In this document: piece after piece, positions 7,330 through 15,511 of the stretch
Position numbering within the stretch: the stretch's first letter is position 1
How the letters are laid out: each line of letters begins with the position of its first letter
NCBI GenBank assembly: GCA_018266075.1
Contig: JAFEBB010000008.1
Location: 62,001-126,000, forward strand
Direction of reading: 5' to 3'
Source: Deltaproteobacteria bacterium
GTDB lineage: Bacteria > Myxococcota > Myxococcia > Myxococcales > SZAS-1
DNA length: 64,000 bases
Notes under the pieces: model-generated
What the model was told of the DNA's origin: nothing
The model's database searches: none
What the model saw: only the letters and a program-made list of their open reading frames with translations
Position numbers and translations under genes: made by a program

Positions 7330-9798
7330 TCAGGCTGCCCTGCGTCTGCTCGGCGAGCGACGCACCAGCTTGACCGCCTCGAGCACGGAGACGGGGAAGA
7401 GACCCACCCCCAAGCAGAGGGCCGCGTCGGCGAAAGAGATGGCTCGGATCTGAAAGAGGGTCTGTGTCGCGGGAATGAAGTGAAGCCCGAGCTGGACCAA
7501 CACGGAGAGGGACACCACACCGAGCAGGCTGAGGTTGCTGAACGCGCCCACCTCCCAGAAGAGCTTGGTCCTGCTCCGGGAAGCGAACGAGCGGAAGAGC
7601 TCCGCGAAGACGATGACCGAGAAGGCGAGGTTGCGGGCTCCCACCACATCGCGGCCGCGGAGGGCCCAGGCGAAGACGCCGAGCGTCGCCGCGGTCTGGA
7701 GCAACCCCGTGAAGAGGATGGATGCCCACTCGGGCCGGCCCAGGATCGGCTCGTCCGCGCGGCGCGGGGGCCGGCTCATCACCGCTTCGTCGGTCGGGTC
7801 CATCACGAGCGCGAGCGCGGGCAGGCCATCGGTGACGAGGTTGATCCACAGGAGCTGCAGCGCGGTCAGGGGAAATGGGAGCCCCACCACGGAGGCCACC
7901 AGCATCACCGCCAGCTCGCCGGCGTTGCCCGAGAGGAGGTACACGAGCGACTTGCGGATGTTCTCGAAGATTCCGCGGCCCTCTTGGACAGCCGCCACGA
8001 TGCTCGCGAAGTTGTCGTCGGTGAGCACCATGTCGGCGGCTTCCCGGGTGACCTCCGTCCCCGTCTTGCCCATGCAGATGCCGATGTGGGCTTCGCGGAG
8101 CGCGGGCGCGTCGTTGACGCCGTCGCCCGTCATGGCGACCACAGCGCCGCGCGCCTTCCAGGCCCGGACGATCTTCAGCTTGTCTTCGGGCGTGGCCCGC
8201 GCGTGGACGACCTCTTCGATGGGCTTGCCGGGCACGGCGATCCCAAGCTCGCGTGCGATCACCTGGGCGGTGGTGGGGTGATCGCCGGTGATCATCACGG
8301 TCTCGATGCCCGCAGCGCGCGCCGCCGCGATGGCTTCGATCGCCTCCGTCCGCGGCGGGTCGGCGATGCCGATGAGTCCGAGGAGGTGAAGGTGCTCCTC
8401 CGCCGGGCCCTTCCCGATGGCGACCGCGAGGACCCGCAGCCCCCGCGCCGCCATCTGGCCGTTGGCCTCCGCGGCAGCCTCGGTCCCCGACGTACAGCGC
8501 GGGAGCACGGCCTCCATGGCACCCTTCACATAGAGGACGCCGTCCGCCCGCAGGATCGACATCCGCTTCCGCTCGGAGTCGAAAGGGTTCACCGCGGCCC
8601 GCGGCCTGTCGCGTTCGATCTGCCCACGTCGAATCCCGCGCTCGGCCGCGTCCCTGAGGATGGCGAGCTCGGTGGTGTCCCCTGTGCCGCCCTGGCCGTC
8701 CGGCGCGAGCTCGGCGTCCGAGCACGCAGCCGCGGCGTCGATGATCTGGTCGTGATCCGGCCCCCAGACCTCCCGGACGCTCATCACCCCGGTGGTGAGG
8801 GTGCCGGTCTTGTCGGTGCAGATGACCGTGGCGCAGCCGAGCGTCTCCACCGCGGGGAGCCTCCGCACCAGCACGTGGCGAGAGACCATGCGCCGCACCC
8901 CCACGGCGAGCGCGATGGTCACGATGGCCGGGAGCCCCTCGGGGACGGCGGCGACGGCCAGCGACACCGCCGAGAGGAACACGGTGAAGAGTCCGAGGCC
9001 CCGGAGGAGGCCGAGGAGCGCTACCACCGCCACGATGCCCAGGCAGAGGTAGAGCAGGACCTGGCTCACCTGGGCCAGCCTCTTCTGGAGCGGTGTCTCG
9101 GTCTCCTCGGCCGTCGCCAGCAGGTGGGCGATCTTGCCGAGCTCGGTGCGCATTCCGGTGGCGACGGCCACGGCGCGCCCGGTCCCGTTGGCGATGTGGG
9201 TGCCCATGAAGACGGCGTCATGGCGCTCCGTCACGCGTGCGTTCGGGACGGACGGCATGGTGGACTTCTCCACGGGCTCGCTCTCGCCGGTGAGCGTCGC
9301 CTCGTTGGCCGTGAGGACGTGCGCCTCCGTGAGTCGCGCGTCGGCCGCGACGATGTCTCCTGGCTCGAGCAGCAGGTTATCGCCGACCACCACCTCCACC
9401 GCGGGCACGACGAGGGAGCGGCCGTTTCGCACCACCCGCGCGCGCGGCGCGGTCATCGACCGGAGCGCCAGCACGGCGCGCTCGGCGCGGTACTCCTGGA
9501 AGAACCCCACCAGCGCGTTGATGAAGACGATCGTCCCGATCGCGACGGCGTCGGCCACTTCACCGAGGAACGCGGAGATGGTGCAGGCGCCAAAGAGGAG
9601 CCAGATCACAGGGCTCTTGAACTGGCTCGCGAACATCACCCACGGCGAGGTGGCCTGCTCGCGCTTGATCTCATTGGGGCCCTGCATCGCGAGCCGGCGT
9701 GCGGCCTCCTCATCGCTCAGGCCCAGCGCATCCTCGAAGCCGAGGGAGGTGGACGTCGCGGTCCCGGGCGGGCTCGGCGGAGGAACGGTGTTCGTCAC
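7330..9798 (-). CDS. P-type cation-transporting ATPase, P2A (Ca2+-ATPase-like)
   Basis: 822 residues with a complete P-type ATPase layout: N-terminal cation-ATPase region, TGES actuator loop (170-173), VPEGLPA in TM4 (PEGL at 286-289), phosphorylated D329 in CTDKTGTLT, KGA nucleotide-binding motif, MITGDHPTT, and TGDGVNDAPAL. TM5 carries NAGE and TM6 reads LLWINLVTDGLPALAL, as in SERCA/PMR1-type P2A pumps. It should expel Ca2+ or a similar cation at the inner membrane using ATP. It lies on the same strand as the second P-type ATPase at 10441-13038, with the PGPGW gene between them on the opposite strand. The ion is inferred from TM4-TM6, not proven. Confidence 0.93.
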   Translation of the reverse strand: MTNTVPPPSPPGTATSTSLGFEDALGLSDEEAARRLAMQGPNEIKREQATSPWVMFASQFKSPVIWLLFGACTISAFLGEVADAVAIGTIVFINALVGFFQEYRAERAVLALRSMTAPRARVVRNGRSLVVPAVEVVVGDNLLLEPGDIVAADARLTEAHVLTANEATLTGESEPVEKSTMPSVPNARVTERHDAVFMGTHIANGTGRAVAVATGMRTELGKIAHLLATAEETETPLQKRLAQVSQVLLYLCLGIVAVVALLGLLRGLGLFTVFLSAVSLAVAAVPEGLPAIVTIALAVGVRRMVSRHVLVRRLPAVETLGCATVICTDKTGTLTTGVMSVREVWGPDHDQIIDAAAACSDAELAPDGQGGTGDTTELAILRDAAERGIRRGQIERDRPRAAVNPFDSERKRMSILRADGVLYVKGAMEAVLPRCTSGTEAAAEANGQMAARGLRVLAVAIGKGPAEEHLHLLGLIGIADPPRTEAIEAIAAARAAGIETVMITGDHPTTAQVIARELGIAVPGKPIEEVVHARATPEDKLKIVRAWKARGAVVAMTGDGVNDAPALREAHIGICMGKTGTEVTREAADMVLTDDNFASIVAAVQEGRGIFENIRKSLVYLLSGNAGELAVMLVASVVGLPFPLTALQLLWINLVTDGLPALALVMDPTDEAVMSRPPRRADEPILGRPEWASILFTGLLQTAATLGVFAWALRGRDVVGARNLAFSVIVFAELFRSFASRSRTKLFWEVGAFSNLSLLGVVSLSVLVQLGLHFIPATQTLFQIRAISFADAALCLGVGLFPVSVLEAVKLVRRSPSRRRAA

Positions 9799-10032
9799 AG
9801 GGGCTCCGAACCTTCAGGAAGCGTGCCCGCGCCGGCGCCGTGGAACGAGCCGTGGAGCAGGGCGTCCGCGCCAGGCGTGCGCGAAATCGACAGCGGCCAT
9901 TCCCGCGCGCAGGTCTTGCGTCGACCGTCCAGGACCCGGCATCGACGAGCACGACGACCGCCGCGCGACCTTTTGTTCGCTCTCCACGTGGTTAAGCGTT
10001 AGGTCGCAGGACGGACTCGCGCCGAGGGCCGA

Positions 10033-10431
10033 TTGAAGTCGAAGTCGCTCATTCGCCGGGTGTTGTTCACGCTCGTGGGCGGGGCGCTGCTCTTCGTGGG
10101 GCTGTTCCTGCTCGCGCTCCCAGGCCCGGGCCTGCTGGTGATCGCGCTGGGGTTGATGGTTCTCTCTTGGGAGTACCCGACCCTGCGGCGGCACGCCGAC
10201 CGGATGCGTCTGCGTGCGGTCGGCTCCGCGCGCGAGCTGGGTCACCACCCGATCAGGTTCGCACTCGGGGTGGCCGTCTCGGTGGCGATGGTCGGGGCTG
10301 GCGTCGTCGTTGGCCTCATGGAACCTCGGTCTGGCTCGAAGCTGTGGACCGGGGCGTCCCTGGTCCTCAGCGGCGTGATCCTGCTCGTCACCCTCGTCCT
10401 GGCTCAGCGCGTGCCGCCACCTGACGCCTGA
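10033..10431 (+). CDS. PGPGW-type small membrane protein
   Basis: 132 residues from a TTG start preceded by GAGGG about 6 nt upstream; no nearer ATG fits. It has two hydrophobic hairpins. The first contains LLALPGPGLLVIALGLMVL, the signature of the PGPGW transmembrane family (here with L instead of W), and is followed by WEYP and a basic segment. The second pair of helices lies at about 77-125. The role of the family is unknown. It sits between the two P-type ATPase genes on the opposite strand; its stop is 10 nt from the stop of the second ATPase. Confidence 0.8.
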   Translation: MKSKSLIRRVLFTLVGGALLFVGLFLLALPGPGLLVIALGLMVLSWEYPTLRRHADRMRLRAVGSARELGHHPIRFALGVAVSVAMVGAGVVVGLMEPRSGSKLWTGASLVLSGVILLVTLVLAQRVPPPDA

Positions 10432-10440
10432 GGCGCCGGT

Positions 10441-13038
10441 TCATCGCGCGGCCGGCGTTCGATGGAGCGGCCTTCTTCCCGATGGTCGGCTCCATGCGCT
10501 CGGGTGTCCCAGGCGCTTCCAGACCTCGAACCAGAGGATGCTGGCCACACCCACGGTGATCCCGGCGGCGATGTCGATGGCGTGGAGCGGCGAGAAGCGG
10601 AAGAGCTCCGCTGCGGCCGGAACATAGATGGCCACCGCCAGGAACGCGCACGCCCCGCCGAGCACCCACCACAGCCAGCGATTCGGGCGCCGAGCGGTCG
10701 CCACGATGGTCTCCTCCCACGAGCGATTGGCGAGGATGAGGGCCAGGTCGGCCACGATGAGGGTAGCGAAGGTGAGGGCGCGGGCGTGGGCCTCGGGCTC
10801 CCCGCGCGCGAGCGCGAAGCCGAAGACCGCGAGCACCGCCAGCAACACGCCCAGGCCCTGGCCCAGACTCACCCAGAGCAGGTGGCGTCCGAAGAGCGGC
10901 GCACGCGGGTCGCGCGGGGGGCGCCGCATGATGCCTCGCTCCTCGGGTTCGGCCTCGAAGACCACGGAGCAGGCCGGATCGATGATGAGGTGCAAGAAGG
11001 CGATGTGAATCGGCATCAGAACCAAGGGCCATCCGAGGGCGATGGGGAGGAGCGTCAGCCCAACGATCGGCACGTGAACGGCGAGCACGAAAGAGAGGGC
11101 CTTCTTGAGGTTGTCGACGATGCGGCGCCCGAGCCGAACCGCGGACACCAGCGCTCCGAAGTCGTCATCGAGCAGCACCAGGGCGGCCGCCTCGCGCGCC
11201 ACGTCCGTGCCCCGCCCGCCCATCGCGATGCCAATGTGAGCGGCCTTCAACGCGGGCGCGTCGTTCACGCCGTCGCCCGTCATGGCCACCACCTCGCCGT
11301 TGGCCTGGAACGCCTGGACGAGCCGGAGCTTCTGTTCGGGGAGCACGCGCGCGAAGACCCGGGTGTCCCGGACGTGGCGGCGAAGCGCGTCGTCGGAGAG
11401 CGCCGAGATTTCTTCGCCCCGCAGGGAGATCTCCGGGCGATCGAGACCGACCTGGCGCGCGATGGCCGCGGCCGTCCCAGGGTAGTCGCCGGTGATCATG
11501 GCCACGTGGATGCCGGCAGCGCGGCACTCGGCCACCGCCGCAGGGACGTCGGCGCGCACCGGGTCGGCCAGGCCCATGAGCCCCAGAAGCTCGAAGGGGA
11601 TCGCGGTGGGGCTCTCGGGAAGCGCGTCCACGCTGGGCAGCGTGGCGACCGCGACGGCCAGCACGCGCAGGCCCGCCCCGGCCAGGCGTTGAACGGCGTC
11701 GCGGAGCTCGGCGTGCCGGGGCTCGTCCAGCCGGCACAGCCCGGCGACGGCCTCCGGCGCACCCTTGCAGGCCACGACCAGCTCTGGCTTCCCGGGCGCA
11801 CGCCAGGCGTGGGTCACGGCCAACAACTTCGGCGAGAGCGGGTACTGGCGGACCAGCCGCCAGTCCGGGGGAAGGTGTTGGGTGCCGCTGAGGTGCGCCG
11901 CGCCCAGCTCCACGAAGGCGCGCTCCATGGGATCGACCGGGTCGGGATGGCTGGCCAGGACGCTGAACTCGACCAGGGTGCGAAAGAGCTCCGGGAGCGG
12001 CTTCTCGCCAAGCTGCTGCAGCTCGAGGGTGGTGTGGCCGACCACCATCTGCGCCACGCGCATGCGGTTCTCGGTGAGGGTGCCCGTCTTGTCCACGCAG
12101 AGGACCGTGGACGACCCGAGGGATTCCACCGCGGGAACGCTCCGCGCGAGCACCCGCCTCAGGGAGAGCCGCCGCGCCCCGAGCGCGAGAAAGATGGTGA
12201 CCACCACCGGGAACTCGTTGGGGAGCACGGCCATGGCCAGGGTGAGGCCGGCGAGCCCGCCGCCCAGCCAATCGTGCCGGAGGGCCCCGTAGGCGATGGC
12301 CACCAGGACGGAGAGCGCAGCGCCGATCCAGGCCAGCTTCCGGACCAGCGCTCGGGTCTCGGCCTGGAGCGGGGTGGTGTGGCGATCCACCGTCCGCAGC
12401 GCGAGCCCGATGCGACCCATCTCGGTGCGGCTGCCCGTGGCGAGCACCTGGGCGGTGGCCATGCCCTGCACCACCAGGGTGCCGGCGTACACGAAGGGCA
12501 GGTCCTCACCGCCGGGGCGCGGAAGAGGTTGTGCGCCGTCCCACACGCCCTTGCGCACCGGCACCGACTCGCCCGTGATCAGCGACTCGTCGACGGTGAG
12601 GTGGGTGGCGTCAATCACCGCCGCGTCGGCGGCGACGCGGTCGCCCTCGGCGAGGACGATCAGGTCGCTCCGGACCACGTCGCGGCCCGCGATGCGCTGG
12701 CGCACGCCGCCCCGGATGACCAGCGCCCGCGGGCTGGCCAGGTCTCGGAGGGCCTCCAGCGCGCGCTCGGTCTTGCGCTGCTGGACCAAGGTGATGCCCA
12801 GGATGAACACCACGAACCCGAGGAGCATGGCTGCCTCTTCGCGGTCGCCGAGGACCACGTAGACCCCGCCACACGCGAGCAGCAGGACCGTCATCGGGTC
12901 CTTCACGAGCTCGATGAGGGCGAGGACCAGGTTGCTGCGGCGCTTCCCGGACAGCTCGTTGGGGCCGTCCAGCTCGAGGCGCTGGGCCGCCTCCTGCTCG
13001 GTGAGTCCGGTCCGGCGGGTCGTGTTCGGCGCGGCCAT
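10441..13038 (-). CDS. P-type cation ATPase of the PNEFP (TM4) subtype
   Basis: 865 residues from ATG 13038, chosen because GAGGA stands about 5 nt upstream and because it leaves the eight-cysteine gene clear; an ATG 18 codons earlier would overlap that gene. It has TGES, D316 in CVDKTGTLT, MITGDYPGT, and TGDGVNDAPAL. TM4 reads AVLPNEFPVVVT (PNEFP at 273-277) where Ca2+ pumps have PEGLP. TM6 reads IAFLHLIIDPACSVVFEAEP. These mark a bacterial/archaeal P-type subgroup of unsettled ion specificity, so Ca2+ should not be assumed. It is an inner-membrane pump. Confidence 0.92.
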   Translation of the reverse strand: MAAPNTTRRTGLTEQEAAQRLELDGPNELSGKRRSNLVLALIELVKDPMTVLLLACGGVYVVLGDREEAAMLLGFVVFILGITLVQQRKTERALEALRDLASPRALVIRGGVRQRIAGRDVVRSDLIVLAEGDRVAADAAVIDATHLTVDESLITGESVPVRKGVWDGAQPLPRPGGEDLPFVYAGTLVVQGMATAQVLATGSRTEMGRIGLALRTVDRHTTPLQAETRALVRKLAWIGAALSVLVAIAYGALRHDWLGGGLAGLTLAMAVLPNEFPVVVTIFLALGARRLSLRRVLARSVPAVESLGSSTVLCVDKTGTLTENRMRVAQMVVGHTTLELQQLGEKPLPELFRTLVEFSVLASHPDPVDPMERAFVELGAAHLSGTQHLPPDWRLVRQYPLSPKLLAVTHAWRAPGKPELVVACKGAPEAVAGLCRLDEPRHAELRDAVQRLAGAGLRVLAVAVATLPSVDALPESPTAIPFELLGLMGLADPVRADVPAAVAECRAAGIHVAMITGDYPGTAAAIARQVGLDRPEISLRGEEISALSDDALRRHVRDTRVFARVLPEQKLRLVQAFQANGEVVAMTGDGVNDAPALKAAHIGIAMGGRGTDVAREAAALVLLDDDFGALVSAVRLGRRIVDNLKKALSFVLAVHVPIVGLTLLPIALGWPLVLMPIHIAFLHLIIDPACSVVFEAEPEERGIMRRPPRDPRAPLFGRHLLWVSLGQGLGVLLAVLAVFGFALARGEPEAHARALTFATLIVADLALILANRSWEETIVATARRPNRWLWWVLGGACAFLAVAIYVPAAAELFRFSPLHAIDIAAGITVGVASILWFEVWKRLGHPSAWSRPSGRRPLHRTPAAR

Positions 13039-13051
13039 GGGGTCCTCGTGC

Positions 13052-13405
13052 TCAGCGCCGTGCCGGCGACGGCCCACCATCTGTTGCGGCAACCTCCCTG
13101 AACCAAACGCAGGTGCCGGCGAGGCAGCCGCACGACAAGCCCGGACGAGGCCACCGGCCGCCAGACTCGAAGGGGCAGGTGGTGATCAGTTCCTCGGCAG
13201 CGCAGACCTCCTGCGCGCAACCTGACGTCCGACAGTCGTCGTCGACTCGACAATCGTTGTGTCTCGATGGGGCCTCGAGCCTTCGATAGAGGGGGTCGGC
13301 CGGGTCAATCGCAGGCGCTCGCGTGGGAGGTGTTGCCCAAGCGAGGATCGCGGTCGAGCTGGCGACCCCAACCGCCAGGGCAACACTGGCGCAAAATCTC
13401 CTCAT
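13052..13405 (-). CDS. Exported eight-cysteine-cluster protein
   Basis: 117 residues from ATG 13405, chosen because the protein then begins with a clean signal peptide (MRRFCASVALAVGVASSTAI...AWA). An in-frame ATG 27 codons upstream is possible but gives a charged, non-signal N-terminus. The mature part has exactly eight cysteines in the order NDC, DDDC, SGC, EVC, TTC, LSC, GC, GTC, fitting the eight-cysteine-cluster domain seen in myxobacteria, probably four disulfides. Function unknown. It ends 13 nt before the ATPase start and may be co-transcribed with it. Confidence 0.75.
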   Translation of the reverse strand: MRRFCASVALAVGVASSTAILAWATPPTRAPAIDPADPLYRRLEAPSRHNDCRVDDDCRTSGCAQEVCAAEELITTCPFESGGRWPRPGLSCGCLAGTCVWFREVAATDGGPSPARR

Positions 13406-13495
13406 GCGTGGACCTCGGACGCAGATCCTGCGGGGTTGATGGGCATGGTTCGCCTCAACCCAGAGCCAACGCAGGAACCGCGCCATCGAGCCCGA

Positions 13496-13975
13496 CTACT
13501 CGGATGCGGCTCTGGCTCCCGTGTCGCGAGCCCAGGCGCAGATGGCTGCCACGTCGGCTGCGTCCAGGTGAGCGTCCCGGTGCACGAGCCCGTACGTGAA
13601 CGGCGGCATCTCGCCCTCGCGCACCTCCGCACAACTCTCATCAAGCAGCTTGCCGCGCTCCTCCGGAGAGACGCGGCTCCACTCGGAGAAGTTCACGTTC
13701 TCCCGCCCCTCGTTCACGTCGTGGATCACCAGCCATGAGACGGGAGCGACGTTGCTGTACCAGGGCCAGCGCGTGCGATTGGAATGGCAATCGAGGCAGG
13801 CGCGCTCGAGCACCAACCGGGTGTGAGCGTCCGCGCCGTCGAGCGGAGCGCTGCCTTGCTCGGGCGGGTTGGTCCGCGCGGGGCGAATGAGCTGCGCCAG
13901 GAGCAGGCACAGCCCGAGCCCGAGGGCGAGGCGCCGCGGCCAGCGCCTCCGCGGGCGCGCAGCGTCCTCGCTCAC
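13496..13975 (-). CDS. Membrane-anchored haem-binding domain protein
   Basis: 159 residues. An N-terminal arginine-rich stretch is followed by one hydrophobic anchor (ALGLGLCLLLAQLI). The mature part contains CLDCHSNRTRWPWYSNVAP, a c-type haem attachment site (CxxCH) in the context typical of the haem-binding (Haem_bd) family, and later GEMPPFTYGLVH, with the likely axial Met. It should hold one haem c in the periplasm. Its ATG overlaps the stop of the ferritin-like gene upstream by 4 nt, so the two are translationally coupled. Confidence 0.88.
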   Translation of the reverse strand: MSEDAARPRRRWPRRLALGLGLCLLLAQLIRPARTNPPEQGSAPLDGADAHTRLVLERACLDCHSNRTRWPWYSNVAPVSWLVIHDVNEGRENVNFSEWSRVSPEERGKLLDESCAEVREGEMPPFTYGLVHRDAHLDAADVAAICAWARDTGARAASE

Positions 13976-14457
13976 TGCATCCCCGTCGGCTTCGCGGCCT
14001 TCTCGAGCCGCTGGAGCTCGGCCTCGAAGGCGCGCAGGTGGCCCGCCTCGTCTTGACGGATCTCGTTGAAGCGATCGGCAGCGGCCTGGTCACCGGCCGC
14101 CGCAGCCTTGCGCGCGAACTCGGGGTACATCGTCTCGACCTCGTAGCGCTCGCCGGCGATGGCGTCCTTGAGGTTGTCGATGTCGCTGCCCACCAGTCCC
14201 GCGAGATCGGCCTCCTCGGCGAAGTGCTGGCCGTGTTCGGTCCTGGCGGTGCTGCCGAAGAGCTCGGCCAGCTTGGGGTCGCCCGCGGCGCGCGCGTGCT
14301 TCGCGAAGAGGTCGTACTTGGCGAACGCGAAGGCCTCGCCGTGCATGGAGGTCTTGAGGTCCTCGATGGTTTGCGGGCTGGGCTTGGGTGAGCTGGCACG
14401 GCCTGCGGCGAAGGCAGCAGGGACGAGTACGGTGAGGGCGACGATGGCGAGGCGCAT
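13972..14457 (-). CDS. Exported ferritin-like (rubrerythrin-type) di-iron protein
   Basis: 161 residues with a signal peptide (MRLAIVALTVLVPAAFAAG). The remainder is a four-helix bundle with the rubrerythrin di-iron ligands: E in HGEAFAFAKY, ExxxH-type TEHGQH, GERYEVETMY, and DEAGHLRAFEAEL. There is no rubredoxin CxxC part. Rubrerythrin-like domains reduce peroxide or handle iron; export to the periplasm is less common. It is coupled by a 4-nt overlap to a haem-binding protein, suggesting a periplasmic electron-transfer or peroxide-defence pair (inference). Confidence 0.85.
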   Translation of the reverse strand: MRLAIVALTVLVPAAFAAGRASSPKPSPQTIEDLKTSMHGEAFAFAKYDLFAKHARAAGDPKLAELFGSTARTEHGQHFAEEADLAGLVGSDIDNLKDAIAGERYEVETMYPEFARKAAAAGDQAAADRFNEIRQDEAGHLRAFEAELQRLEKAAKPTGMQ

Positions 14458-14706
14458 GAGAGTCTCCTGGATCGATCACCTCAATCGATAAGCACCCCGG
14501 TCGCGATGGGGGAGCCTGCGGGCGAACGCCGGCAGCTCGGAGAATTGGAAGATGTTGCGTCGTGCGCGGCCGTGTCCGGCTGCGCGGTGCCTGAGATTCA
14601 CTTCGGGACGCTCGACCGGCGCGCGCGCCCGAAACGAGAGGCAGCCCGGTTGGAAAGCAGGACCTAGATCTCAGGGCGAAGCCGCCCGACCCGAGATGCG
14701 AGCCGC

Positions 14707-15504
14707 GTGACCAGACCGACTCGAGCTCCGTGCATTGCAGCACACCTCCTCGTCATCTGCGCCGGGCTCGCGGTGAATGCGCGGGCGCGTGCACAAGGCA
14801 GCTTCGAAATTCAAATCTACGAATCCGAGCTGGTCGCGCCTGCTCACACGCTGGCCGAGTTGCACAGCAACTTCACCATCGAGGGTTCAACGACCACCTC
14901 CGATGGGACCTACCCGACCCGCCACCAGCTGCACGAGACGCTCGAGGTCACCCACGGGTTCGCGGATTGGTTCGAGCTCGGCGCCTATGTCTTCACCAGC
15001 ACCCAGCCGGGCCTCGGCGTGAACTGGGTGGGAGACCACATTCGGCCCCGGGTGGGCGTTCCCAAGGAATGGGACTGGCCGGTGGGTATCAGCCTCTCTC
15101 AAGAGTTCGGGTTCCAGAAGCGCAAGTACTCCGTCGACACCTGGACCTACGAGCTGCACCCGATCATCGACCGGCACCTCGGCGCGCTCTACATGAATCT
15201 GAGCCCCATCTTCGAGCTCTCCGTTCATGGCGCGAACGCGGGCCAGGGCTTCTTCTTCGCGCCCAATGCGAAGCTCAGCTTCGACGCGACCCGGGTGGTG
15301 ACACTGGGTGTGGAGTACTACGGCACCTTGGGGCCGGTGGACGCGATCCTGCCGTGGGCCGACCAGCAGCAGCAGGTGTTTCCCACCGTCGACCTCAACC
15401 TCTCGCCCAGGTGGGAGATCAACCTCGGCCTCGGCGTCGGTCTGACGCGCGCCACGGACCCGCTGATCTCGAAGGCGATCGTGGGCTACCTGTTCGATCT
15501 CTGA
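14707..15504 (+). CDS. Outer-membrane beta-barrel protein (unassigned)
   Basis: 265 residues from a GTG start. A signal peptide ends near ARAQG. The mature chain is a run of alternating polar/hydrophobic strands rich in aromatic residues, without cysteines in the mature part, and ends in GYLFDL, a barrel-like C-terminus. It resembles transporter-like or phenol-MetA-like barrels of Gram-negative bacteria, but I cannot assign a substrate. Its stop lies 7 nt from the stop of the convergent histidine kinase gene. Confidence 0.75.
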   Translation: MTRPTRAPCIAAHLLVICAGLAVNARARAQGSFEIQIYESELVAPAHTLAELHSNFTIEGSTTTSDGTYPTRHQLHETLEVTHGFADWFELGAYVFTSTQPGLGVNWVGDHIRPRVGVPKEWDWPVGISLSQEFGFQKRKYSVDTWTYELHPIIDRHLGALYMNLSPIFELSVHGANAGQGFFFAPNAKLSFDATRVVTLGVEYYGTLGPVDAILPWADQQQQVFPTVDLNLSPRWEINLGLGVGLTRATDPLISKAIVGYLFDL

Positions 15505-15511
15505 GCCGCGC

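Noticed and set aside
4670-8725. Very long minus-strand open frame of over 1300 codons
   Set aside because: It runs antisense-frame through the lysozyme and ATPase genes; its Arg/Gly-rich text has no domains. Long shadow frames are expected at this GC content.
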